From positions 1 to 64,000 of the forward strand of contig JAOVVO010000126.1 in NCBI GenBank assembly GCA_028564675.1: a stretch of DNA of 64,000 nt, read 5' to 3'. Each line of letters begins with the position of its first letter. The stretch's first letter is position 1. Positions 24,256-36,243 of the stretch are shown here, in pieces. Source of the stretch: Onchocerca lupi (taxonomy: Eukaryota; Nematoda; Chromadorea; Rhabditida; Onchocercidae). Under the pieces are notes generated by a model. That model did not search any database and was not told the DNA's origin. It saw nothing but the letters and a program-made list of their open reading frames with translations. The position numbers and the translations under genes were made by a program.

Positions 24256-24279
24256 ATTAATCAATCAATCAATCAATCA
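24256..24279. repeat. (AATC)n microsatellite
   Basis: About five perfect AATC units lie in intergenic DNA. Confidence 0.85.
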
Positions 24280-26022
24280 TATTAGCATTTAGAAAAAATT
24301 CATTCCAAAATTGCAACTTTGTTATAAAAAAAATTTATTATATTGGTACATTTTTGGGTTAAAATACATCATACGAGTTTTATGATTGAAATCCTACGAC
24401 TATGTATTTGAATTATGCAAATTATCAAGTCATTTTTGAGGGAATTCACTTTTCATCTTATTTATTCTATCATCTTTTACTATCTATTGAAAACTTTTTC
24501 ATAAAATTATTTGCAATGTTTGTGATAATGCATAATTATGCAGATGGAGTCAAATGAATTGACTGACTAATCTTCGTTAAAAAAAAAAAAAAAAAAAATG
24601 ATCGATTATATTATCAAATGAATGGTAACATAAATGCAGAAGATGTAAGTTTGGATGTATTATCATGAACGTAACAACAATGAGTATTCACCGATTGTTA
24701 ATAGTTCGGATTTGAACATTTAAAATCGATAGGAGTTTGTGGATGTTCAAAATGAAGAAATAAATTATGTTCGAAATATCCGATAAGAGCAGTAAAGATA
24801 AAAACGAAAATTTCATCATATTTAAAAATGGTCAAAAAACTTAAAGTGGATAAAATAAAAAAACCAAAAAAAACGAAGAGTTGTTTCATCAATTATATTT
24901 TATTTACATTTATTCCTTTCGAATCATGCGAAAGATGAAAAATCATTCGGATGAATACTGAAACATATTGAAAGTTGCTGGAAGGACAAAAAATATTTAC
25001 TCTAAATGAAAGCATTTCGCTCAAACTTTTGAAATATTATTCCGGAATTTTGCATGCAACTTCTGAAATATTTTATTTAAAAAATAATCGAAATTCCGCT
25101 TCGAATTCTTAGAATACTTATTCGAAACTTCACCTCAAAAACTTGAAAATATTTCATGTTCTTGATTTTTCTTGCATGTAATTAAAGCTTGAGATATGGA
25201 TTTGCATACGGGGGTGTTAAATTGAAATTTTAAAACTTCGAAAAGGCGCCTTCCCATTCATTTTTTTTGTTTTTGTTTCTGAAGGTGAGGTTGATAAATT
25301 TGTTTGGTTAGAGATTGTAGGATGGCATGAGATAATATTGCATTGTTAGAGATTGAGGAGATTGCGAGAGAGTACTGTTTTAAAAATAAGGAAAGGTGAA
25401 ATTTCGATGAATATAATAGTATTGGATTTAAAAATTCATAGAGGGATCAAAGGATTGAATTGTTAGAAAATTATTCATCCAATTATAATTAGGTAATGGA
25501 GTTTTAACTCTTTTTAGAAAATTAAAACTTCAAACTTTTCTTTTTAAGAAAGCTTGAGTAAATTATGCAGTTAAATGGAAACAATTTGTGTCTCAATAAA
25601 CTCTTATTTATACAATTTGAATACTATCTATTGTATTTTTATGCTATCGATGTAAATCTCAAGTGATCGCCTAACAGCAATAACATAAAACCCGTACTGT
25701 GAATAGACGTAAATCTGAGCTTATTGGTAAACGACGTAAATCTCTTTCAGGGTTCCAATATACCCGATTTCTCTTTTTTCCATGTATGCAACGAAGTTAT
25801 TGCAATGAGTCGTCTACAGCGTGTATGATTTCTGTCGTTTTATTTCCTGTTAATACTGAAGTTATATTTTCTGTCTTTTGAGTGAGCTATGATGTCATCT
25901 CATGAAATGAGATTTCATGATCTTATTTTACTAATGCTTCACAGCATAATTTTAGGCACGGAAAAATTTGCTATATACTATCCATGTTCAAATTTTAAAA
26001 ATGGTTTGTGGTCACATTCTAG
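24280..26022. other. Intergenic region upstream of the kinase gene
   Basis: No complete gene was recognised. A relict channel exon lies at about 24920-24985 (listed separately). The 5' exon of the kinase gene must end somewhere upstream of 26023. One weak candidate is an ORF starting with MQRSYC near 25790 that offers a phase-0 GT donor after about 20 codons. Confidence 0.4.
24920..24985 (+). pseudogene. Relict of the TWK channel pore-1 helix exon
   Basis: ATGCGAAAGATGAAAAATCA, TTCGGATGA and the following bases closely match the start of channel exon 12084-12222 (RKMKNYSDE...), but the frame is lost after about a dozen codons. No flanking channel exon was seen nearby, so only this fragment survives. 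It is separate from the 4-5.5 kb duplicate, which begins downstream of this exon. Confidence 0.6.
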
Positions 26023-27007
26023 GAATATGATGATCTGGAAGAAATTGGGCGAGGTGGATTTGGAGTCGTTTATCGTGCTCGATGTATTGCTAAAGGAAAA
26101 AAATGGAGCGGGAAAAATGTTGCAATTAAAAAGGCAAGAAATTTATTTCAGCTTCGTTTAAAATGTGTAATATTGTGATTGTTTCAGATTGATATCACCA
26201 AGAAAACAGCATTTCGAATAGGATTAGAGTTAGAAGCTTTATCTAAGCTTATTCATGTCAATATCGTAAAATTTTATGACCAATTTCAAGAAGATGGTGC
26301 ACAGTATATCATCATGGAGTACTGCAAACATCGGTCACTACGGGATTATGTTAAGCAGAATGGAAGATTGTCTAATTTTTCTGGTAAAATCTGCTTTTTC
26401 CTTTCGAAATATTTAGACAGCGTAGTTTATTCATAAAAATTTCAAGCGACTTGAAAAATATTAATGCATATCATAAAACAGTTTTAACTAATCATGATTT
26501 ATGTTTCATCGTAATTTTTGGCATGAAAAATGAAACTTATTACCCTTAAGAATTTAGTATACTTACACTATACTATACTATTCAATGTAACATTTATGTA
26601 GCGGCATACATTCTCCGTCAATTAATAAGAGCAGTGAAGCATATACATGAACATGATATGATGCATCGTGATCTCTCCGCTGGAAATATTCTTATTTCAT
26701 CGATCAGGGAAGATAAATTATATGTTGTAAGTTTTGGGAACTAAAATTTGAACATATTTTTTTACTCAACATATAGTGACTGAAAATATTTATAATTGTG
26801 GAATGACCCACTGGATCCATTTATTGTTAACGAAGTTCTCTTTCTTTCAAGCTTTTTATCATATTTGCTCATTTTTTTTAGCCACTTAACATTATAAAAG
26901 TTGTAGAAACTTGCTGATTTTGGCCTTGTGACGAAATTTCGTGAAGGTGATATTGCTAGAACAATGCTTGGAACTCCCGGATACATTGCACCGTAAGTGA
27001 ATCAGTT

Positions 27008-27039
<32 letters not shown>

Positions 27040-30000
27040 TCAAATATATCAACTGTAGATTGATTTGAAAATTTTCAAATTTTGGTTAAAAAACGATGGG
27101 CTTATGAAAAATTATTATATTGTTGAGACGTTGCTTTTTAGATAAAAGATGGAAGTTTCCCGACAATACTGACATTAAAATTGACATTAAAATAAATATA
27201 CAAAGGGCATGTAAAATATAATAATAATTCTTGATATTAGATCGGACTTGACCGATTGGAATGAATCATATTTGTTTTATATGAAGTTACAGACAGGTAT
27301 ATAATCGGCATTATAATCAAAAAGCAGACGTTTATTCCTTGGGTGGAATATTATATCTAATGTTAACTGGAAATGATCCGCCGCGAGATCGTGAAGTGAA
27401 TCCTTTCGAGAAAAAAGTAATTTCCCTGGAGGGTGCTACTCTCATTCAGAATATGATGGAACCAAATGAAGAAAGACGTATTACACTCGGAGGTAACTTT
27501 TTTCTTTTTTTCGAGAGTTGCAATATGTTTTGAATTTCATAGCTAACATCGGAATATCAAATGATATTGAGTTTGAGAAATTATATTTATGATTGCTCAT
27601 TTCATTTCTATCTCCACAGTTATTTTCATGTCAATCATATTACGACACATTTATGCCAATTAAGATGCATAATGTATAATTGATGCATAGTTGCTTAATG
27701 CATAATTCATTTCGTTTAAGATATATTAATGAGTGACTTCATGAGAAAAGTTGATGGAACTAGTCTTCCGATAAGTCGATCTCGAGAAACATCAAGAGAT
27801 CGTGATTGCCAAACTGCCGTAAGTGGTATTTGCATTTTTTGATTTCAATAACAATCTTTTTCTATTCTATATACAAAATCGTTCGATGAGTGATTGAGAA
27901 TGATCGGCTACATCTTTATATTGAAATATTAGAAATCATCTTCTTCTGCATATCTAATAACAGATAGGATATTTAATTAGGACTAGTACTGAAATGTAGG
28001 AATTTTTTATATTATTTTCAGCATATTTCACCGGCAATTGTTCTAGCACATTCAGCAAGACCAACGGCTAGTGGATGTAAACGCATAATTAAAGATTCTG
28101 CGTTTGAAAGTGGCGAAAGTACTCATCTTGTTCGTTACCTTTATTTTTGTTATTATGTTATGAACTTTGTTTTCGTTGCTTTTTGCCATTTTTTATTATT
28201 TCTATTACAAATTTACCTTATTAATTCAGTCCATACCTTAAGATAGAATTCAGAGTCATTTACATTCATATTTCCTGATTATCATAATGTAACCTCTAAA
28301 AAAATTTTTTTAAAGTATTATCGACGACCATCTTTGGATTATTATTGTAACGAATCAGCTGGCATAAATTGTCATAATGCTTATTTGGAGAATCAGTGCG
28401 TTCATTGTGGCAAGTGTCAGTCATTGGAAAGGAGATGTGGGAGGTAAAAAATGAAATTCAACAATTTCGTGAAATGCTATAAAGTATTAATTTGTTATAT
28501 ATGTTTCTTAGATTTTCGCTATACATGTTTAATATATCTGTTGTTTTTAAAAATTTTCATCTTTAAATTTTTTAGAAGTAAATCGAGTGATATGCGACGT
28601 ATAGAACAAAAAACTACGCCTATTGAACCAGTTGGTGCCAATCTAAAGCAGATAAAGGGAAGTCATGGTGATTCGAGTAAAACAACTGCTGCACTTACAT
28701 GGCCAATTGACGTGTCACGTTTGGCGCCTTCTGAAACTGTACGAAAAGCTGGAAGGGTAAAGTGAAATTAATTTATTCTAATTTTGCGGAATGATTGCCT
28801 TCTATTTTTTACGTAATGTCTATTTATTTCTTTATATGATTCTTTTCATTTTAGTGAAATGCAATGTTTTAACTGTTATAGATTCTATATTTAATATTTC
28901 TTATTCTGTTAGCTTTGCATTTTTATGCCATTATGCTAATATTTATTAGATTTGTAAATGATCATTTAAAAATATCTCAGAAGCGCATCGTGCGCATCAA
29001 ATAGTATATGTGGAGAATAGTATGGATTTATGTCCATGATTGTCAAATTCAGTACACACATACTTGATTAGCTTTCGACATCATTTTTGTTATAAAGTGA
29101 ACATCTCATTCGAGTACGAAAAATTTTTATGACAGAATTTTAAATTCTGATTTTTTGAATATTGCGAATGAAATTTAATTGAACTTGTATACAAAATCAT
29201 TGCAGTTTACATTTCAAAAAAATGGAACAATCATTTACGAAACGATTATTCGGCATCGAAGCCAATCAATTAATCGAAATGGCGTTATAAATGATGAGAT
29301 GTTGGTTAAATGGATTGCCACTGTTGAGAAAACAACGAACGGAGCACAAGATTTTTCTGTTTTCTGCCAACCAGATAATTATGTTGCAAATAAAAAAATA
29401 CCATCTCTTCCGGATGATTCTAAAAATCATCGTAATTATTGCAGGTATAATGGAATTTCTATTGACGACCAATTAAAATTATTTAATTTTCTGAACACAT
29501 GTATATATGCATAAATATAAATGTGCTTGTGTTGTACCATCTTATCTGGTTTTCCAGTTTTTTATTTTGCAGTTTAAAACAACTGCAAAACATGGTAGAT
29601 AAAGTGGATGAAATTGCGTTGGAATTATACAGGAGGATTCTAGATGAGGTCAGTGCAGTAGGGGCGCGAGTTGTCAAAATTATTTTCAAACCATCATCTA
29701 ATAGCGTTGCTCGGTTGATGGAAAATGGTGATTTTCGCGTCAAATTTCAAGATGGTATATCTTCAAAATACATTTTTTCTTCAAGTAGAATTAAAAACAC
29801 TTTCAAGTTTTGTTTATCTGTTATATTTCCTGTAAGATTGCACTGTAATCCACGTCTTTACATGCATAAATAAATACATAAAAAGAGCTGCATGGCTTAC
29901 CTCAATATTTTGATGATTAATATATATATATATGTATATATATAAGAGAAGATCAAGAATTAAAGTATTGTGAATATCTTATATATTTCAAGTATATTTA

Positions 30001-32457
30001 TATAACTAAACAAACAGTAAAATGCTGATATTATTATGGTAAATCTACTCTTTTCTGACATAGCTTTCGCAATAATCACTTCAGATTAAAATTTAAATCC
30101 TAATAGCATTTCAATTATGAGAAGATTTGAAGAAATATACATTTATTTAAACAAGAATTTCAGGTTTCATTTATTCAAAAGATTTTTAATTATATTATTA
30201 TGAGTTAGATATTGTTATTTGGAGATCATTTTTGAATTAGAGGAATTATGAAATTATGAAAAGCATATAGAACATGAAGGTTAGATAGATAAAATGATTT
30301 TTTTTTATTCAAGACTTTCTTAGTCATTTGAAAATAAAATATCGAATTTCTTAGCATTTGTTTTCTGCAGGACGTCTGGCTGTATTAAAAAAGAGCGCTG
30401 ATTCGATTGTTATTACAAATAATAAGACACCTGCATCTTTGTCAACTGGTAAGATTTTTCACTATACGAAACAAATTTTATACATGAATTAGCATCTCGA
30501 TGGCATTGATAAAGTAAATTTATATATTCTTTCATTTAAACCTTCAAAGTCGCTAAATTTGCAGTATCTTGCTATCAATATCATCGAGATGCTGATTTAT
30601 TTTGAACATAATTGTTGCAGGACTTCCTCTTTAGAGAATATATCCCAATCTAATTGATTATTTCTGATGGCTATAATTTTGTCCATTTTGGTTTTCCTCG
30701 ACCATAGTGATGTGTCTGCATTTTTTCCTGAAATCAATTTGCTACTTTTTAATAACAAATAATAAGATTTGAGTTGCAAGCTTGTATGCAAGAGCTTTAT
30801 CATGTATGTTCCATGCATTGAGAATGTTTTTTATGTAGCAGTGAGGTATCACCCACCAAAAGAATTTCAACCTGAAAAATTTGATTTATGCATGTCATAT
30901 AAATCAAAATACATTCTTTGATTTGCAGAAGAAAGATGCATGTTTGAATATGCTCATAAAGATGCGCTTTTGGTGGAGACATTTTTGGAGAATGCGCCAT
31001 TGAAGAGTGTGAAATCATTTCCTTTTCATTTCTCAAACAACAGGTATTTTTCCATTTCTCCTACTCTTTGAATATTTAAATGAAATTTTGGTTTGATCAA
31101 AAGATCATTTCAGTCAATTCATTGTAAATGAGACGATTGAAACAATAAAAGAAAAAAATCTGTCGGAGCAGCAAACGAATCATATGACCTCGGAAAGACT
31201 TGGTACTCCTGTTCAGCAGTTAATGGGCAAAAAATGTCAATCCATGGATTATGTGCCGAGGCAGTCTCGTGCACCACTTCGCACTCGCAATATTTCATTG
31301 GTATCTAGTATGAATTCTTTTCTTCGTTCTTGAATTTTTTTCATCTCGCATGATATTTATAAAAAGAAATTTGATTTTTTTTAGCTTTTCCTAAAGAATA
31401 ATAGTAATGTTCCTTCATGATTTTTCAAGATATTCTATATACATAGCATTAAATGGAAAATCAAACAGTAGTTTCGCTTGATATACCGTTTTTAAAAATC
31501 TAGAAGTGAGAAAGGTCTTTCTTGATTTTTTTTCGATTCGTTGCACTATTTCTAACTTATCTTAAGGATTGGCGAAAAAAATTTGGATGCATATTTTTTA
31601 ATTCCGCAACTTGTTTTAGAATTCAAATAATGACGTCGAAATCATTCGGAAAACCAGGAAAGCAAATTGTTCATCACCCGGAAATCTGCAGTTGGTATGT
31701 CTTTTCATTCTTACCATACTTGACTTTTTTTTTAAGATTTTAATTCTATACTTTGAAATATACATATATTTAATATTTAGACTTGGCGTCAACCTCGAAT
31801 GCTTGCCGACGGAGAATACATCTTGGGCTATCAAAAAAAAAATGTAAGTTTATCACGCTATCAATCAGTTTTCGTAAAGTACAATGTTAAATAATCAAAA
31901 TATTTGTCAGACGACTCATATGAAAAATGAATTCTTAAACAATAAGAACATTTAATGCTTAATATTTATATTTTCATTTAGGGAATACAAATTCCAACAC
32001 GAATCATTCTAAACGACCCGAAAATTGCGCTCGAATTGCGAATATCCTGTAATGATCCAAAAGTTTTTGTTTTCAAAGAAGATGGTCGTGAACAGAGGTT
32101 ATCATTTGATGAGTCTGGAAATTTTTGTAAAATTGGGAAAATGTTCAGTTTTCATTTAATACTCATAATTTTTTACTATTGGCGAGAGTTTTTTTTTATT
32201 CCTTTTTTTTTTTGATAGTATATTGACGGCATTTAATTGAATTTTATTCATCTTCTACCTTATCAAGTCCTACTTGTTCAATTTTGGGGAAAAAAATATG
32301 TAACAATCATAAAAATAGAAGTTTGAAATCGATAAGATTTCGTAATTAAAGGTTTCGCTTTAATGGTATCGATTACGCCTGTGTTCCAGCAGCAGCTCAT
32401 GATCTTCTTTTTACGCTATATCAGAAGCGACAGAAAGCATCATTAAATTATGATTGA
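26023..32457 (+). CDS. Protein Ser/Thr kinase, Plk4/SAK/ZYG-1-like, with C-terminal polo-box region
   Basis: Exons: 26023-26133, 26188-26383, 26602-26726, 26907-26992, 27293-27492, 27721-27818, 28022-28129, 28316-28443, 28576-28756, 29206-29444, 29573-29754, 30371-30448, 30929-31043, 31114-31300, 31620-31694, 31781-31843, 31982-32097, 32352-32457. All phases close and give 797 residues; the start Met lies in a missing 5' exon. The kinase domain comes first: glycine loop GRGGFGVVYRA, VAIKK lysine, HRDLSAGN, DFG, GTPGYIAP. HRDL followed by S/T instead of K-rich text, and a downstream block WPIDVSRLAP...FTFQKNGTIIYE resembling the Plk4 cryptic polo box, point to the centriole-duplication kinase. 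It ends with a polo-box-like strand pattern. APE reads APQ. The first intron is GC-AG. An exon in the linker is cysteine-rich. Kinase certain; Plk4 assignment probable. Confidence 0.8.
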
Positions 32458-33479
32458 AAATATAGATTTTCTTGCTTACTGATCCTTGACTTATTGATTG
32501 TCTGATTTCTTTTCAGAACTGCTCGAAACTTGATCTTGCATAATTCCTGTATAGAAAGGCCTTATTATTCCTAAGCTACATAGTGTTGTGTTTTTGACTT
32601 GGAATTTTTCAACTTAATTATTTTATTCTGACATGATTTCATTATATGCTTAACAAATATTGATATTTCAGTTTTTTTTTACTGATTGTTTATTCATTAT
32701 TTAGTATGAGCTTCAGACCTCACTTTCATTGTATCTTTTTTTAAGTTTTCAAAAATATTCAAAATTTCTAGCTGTAATTCACGTGGATACGAGATAGAAG
32801 GAGGAAGGAACATAAATATAAAAAATCTCATAAAAACCAGTTATTGTAATCTTTTTAATCATAGCTATCATCTTATAGTTCGTTTATTTCTTTAATTGAT
32901 TTTCGTTTTTTGTGTGGAAAAACTGTTTAAACAAATAAATTGTTGTACAACTGTTCATTTTTTTCTTCCTTTTTTTTTGCAGATGCAAATTTTTAGATTG
33001 TGCGGAAAATTGTACGACGGATTTTTAATTTTTACGATTAGTCCTACGAAATGATGGTACAATTTCTGAATAGGATAGGAAAACAAGGGATAAGTGCTCA
33101 TAGGGCAAGTTTGGGTCTCGATATAAAAATTTACCAGTATGTTAGATTAATTCATCTCAAAAGTCATCTCTTAATCTCTGAGTCATCTCTTAATTCTCTA
33201 GTCAATTAGAAAAGTTTCGATGTTAGAGAGAGCCTGTATTTTCAATTGATCAGTAGAGATAAAGTGAGATGAGAAGAGTGAGAAATGGATGAACAGCTAC
33301 TTCAAGCATATTGATCTTACAGTATGGAGTTTAGTAAGCTTGAAATCCTGCCAGGAAGGATGCTGGATTTTGGTTACAATGAGTCCTTTGAAAGAATCTT
33401 TTATTGTTAAAATATTTCATTTAATTATTGTGTAGTTTAGTTGAATGAGAATTGATTAACGTTTTTTGTCGCTAATTTT
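32458..33479. other. Intergenic, no gene recognised
   Basis: This is AT-rich sequence after the kinase stop codon. A short direct repeat of AGTCATCTCTTAAT lies at about 33161-33200. Nothing else was supported. Confidence 0.5.
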
Positions 33480-34060
33480 CTTTCTGATAGTGACAAAATT
33501 GTAAGGTTGGATTCTGTTCTTCTGTTCTCACAGTTTCTTCAAATCTTGCTGTTTCGCTCACTTGCAAACGAACCTCAAACTTGGGTAATTAAACCTTTAT
33601 TATAAATTCTAATAACACGATACGACACGTGATAACTACAATTCATTGATATCAACAAAACGATTTCAGTGATGATACCAGAAACCAAGGGTAATGGAAC
33701 AAAAGCAATCGTTACCTATTAAAACCGCCCTCATAATATCGACAATAGAAAAATGAACCTATACTCAAAACTATGCTTATTTATAGAGAGACAACAATGA
33801 TAAGGTTTGATCTACAATATGGAGCCATTATTAGCAAATGGGAGTGCACCTTTATTGGCGCGTAAACTAGACTACCTAGTTGAATTATCGATTGGATAGT
33901 AAGACAACAATTCAGGGCAACGGTATTTGAATTAAACAATTGATGTGAAGGACAAAAGAAGGATTTCACAATCAATGACATCAAATGTGCAATTTCATAT
34001 TTAAAACAAGGGGATCACCGATTTTCTTCTTTCATCCTCGCGATTTCAGCAACAACGTTA
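33480..34060 (-). repeat. Probable solo LTR related to the Pao/BEL LTR at 3460-3990
   Basis: The block shares, in the same order and spacing, the CTCAAACTTGGGTAAtTAAA anchor, the ATAACAC...AACTACAAtT and ATATCAAcAAAACgAT blocks, and about 350 bp later the CCTCGCgATTTCAGCaACA motif. No gag or pol coding sequence flanks it, so it looks like a solo LTR. Divergence is considerable, and its ends and any target duplication were not defined. Confidence 0.5.
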
Positions 34061-36243
34061 ATCTTTTGATCTAGAAAATAAAGTTGTGCAGTATACAAGA
34101 AATTTAACTGATAAAGAAAAAAGAATAGTCATTTTATACTTATTACTAATTTTATGCAAATTCATGCTGACTATTGCTTCATCGATATTGTATTTCAACT
34201 TATCGTAAATAATTATTTATCTTAAAGATTAAGAAAAACTGTCTTAAACGAGATGCATCTGAAAGATATTTCTGATTAAAGATTCAGAATTATATTGAAT
34301 TTTGCTCGTACTGAAAATATTTGAGATTATCTTATATGATCAAGGAAATTCCAGATAACATTTTGTGGCAAATTTCTTAGGGTTTAATCAACTTGATTGA
34401 TCAATTAATGTTGATCAATTGGTTCATTTTAAACGATGGGCTATGCAATCAGAAATCTATTTTACTTCATTTCATAATCTATAACTTTTATTTTCAACAT
34501 TCTTTGTTATCATACATGTCATTGTTTTTTTATTTCATTCTTCTTTTTATTTTTAAATCCTTTATCAATTTATATAATTTTTAAATATGCATCTAACTTT
34601 AACAAAATTATCCTAAAATATTCATCCACAGGAGAGAAAAATTACTACAAATGAAAGCATTACGGAAATGACAAACTTAAGAATATAAAAGATGATAATA
34701 TCAATCATTGCAAATCTTATCAATGATATTCAGTGATCATTTTTTCTGTCTTTAAGGCTATCAATGATATTCAGTGGGTAGTTACTTTGGTAGTTATGTC
34801 ACATATAACTGTTGCAAAAAATTAACGAATTAAAATGCCATGTGAGCCAATTGATGATTTTATGCGATCACCTTGTAAAAGTTCAAATCTCATATACGAT
34901 ACATTTAAATAAGTGAAGCTGAATTTGGATTCCAATGTCGATTTCATATTACATGAATGTATTCCATTAAATTTTATATGAGTTTTAAAAAAAATAAGAA
35001 ATTAAGAAATTTATGAAATTAAATTGATATATTTCTTTTGTCAGAAGTTGCAGGAAAATACTATATGGTAAAGAATAAGAAACTTTAGGCTTAAGTATAA
35101 AAAATTCGTGAATGAATCGGAGAAAAAAGAGAATGCGAATGAAGTGTTGCAGTTTTGTCATATAAAATTTCAAAATGCCAAAGTTGAATATCTTTGGAGT
35201 AAACTAAAAGATAAAACCTGTCTTGCACTTTTGAATGGAGCATTTTGGTCTTTTTGGTCTTACAGATGATTCTGATTATCAAATATGAGCGAATACATTT
35301 GTAATTCTAATTTCGCATAAAATGTCTCATTAAGCTAAAGCCTAAATAAATATTCCAAAGTTATATGTAATGAAAGTGAAGATATAATTGTAGTATGCTT
35401 TTAAAGATGAAATGAATCAGTTAAATCAGATAGTTTCAGATTCATAATACTTTTAATAAAAAAAAAAACACTGGAATTATTTCTGCTGTATCGAAGTTGA
35501 TCGCCACTTTTAAGCATAATTACTTCATCAAGTGCTATGATCCAATGATTAATTACATAATCCATGTCATCAATGTTTATAGTCTCTGATTCGACTACAA
35601 TTGAAGGGATTTAGGATGACTAATCTCATGAGGACTGTTTTTTTAAATATCACTGTTGCAATTATTATTTGCTCAACTTCGAGAAGTTTTAGGTGCGTTT
35701 ATTGCCAATTTTTCATCTTATTAAAATGGAATCTGATTTAAAAAAAAAAACAAAATCGAAATATCGAATCTCGTCATTTCATGATTTTTCGATGAATTAA
35801 TTTTTCATATAGCTAAACTTGCTATCATTTAATACAGAACATTTGATGAAGGATTAGTGATGCCTTTAGATTTCTAGGATCTTGCATATCTACGTGAAAC
35901 AATCACCATGCTATAATTATTACTGATATTCGAGAAAATCATTTGAGAATATTATTTAACGATTGAATGAGATTAGAATATTGCAGTGTTAGATGAAAGA
36001 AATAGAAGCAAAGCTATCTATGAGAAAATGATCATGTATCGCAAGCTGCATTATTCTTTTGGGGACAATGAAGAGGCCTGATGATCAATTAACAATATTG
36101 GTGGCCATATAAGTAGTTGTTTCGATAATTATGTGCTTTATTCATGATAATTATTCGTAATTTCCATTTCACTCAATTTGCTTGTAGCATGGATATTTTT
36201 CATTTCTCACTTTGTTTTATGTAACAATGTCTTGAGGACCGAG
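34061..36243. other. Intergenic, no gene recognised
   Basis: This is AT-rich DNA between the solo LTR and the 3' end of the minus-strand Patched-related gene. An 18-bp sequence (TATCAATGATATTCAGTG) is repeated at about 34720 and 34758. No convincing exon was seen. Confidence 0.5.

Noticed and set aside
25699..25881. ORF with RRKSELIGKRRKSLS as the kinase N-terminus
   Set aside because: It has no ATG start in the right place. The available donors give the wrong phase, and the possible intron would be too short.
29266..29743. Minus-strand ORFs under kinase exons
   Set aside because: They are shadows of the plus-strand exons at 29206-29444 and 29573-29754.
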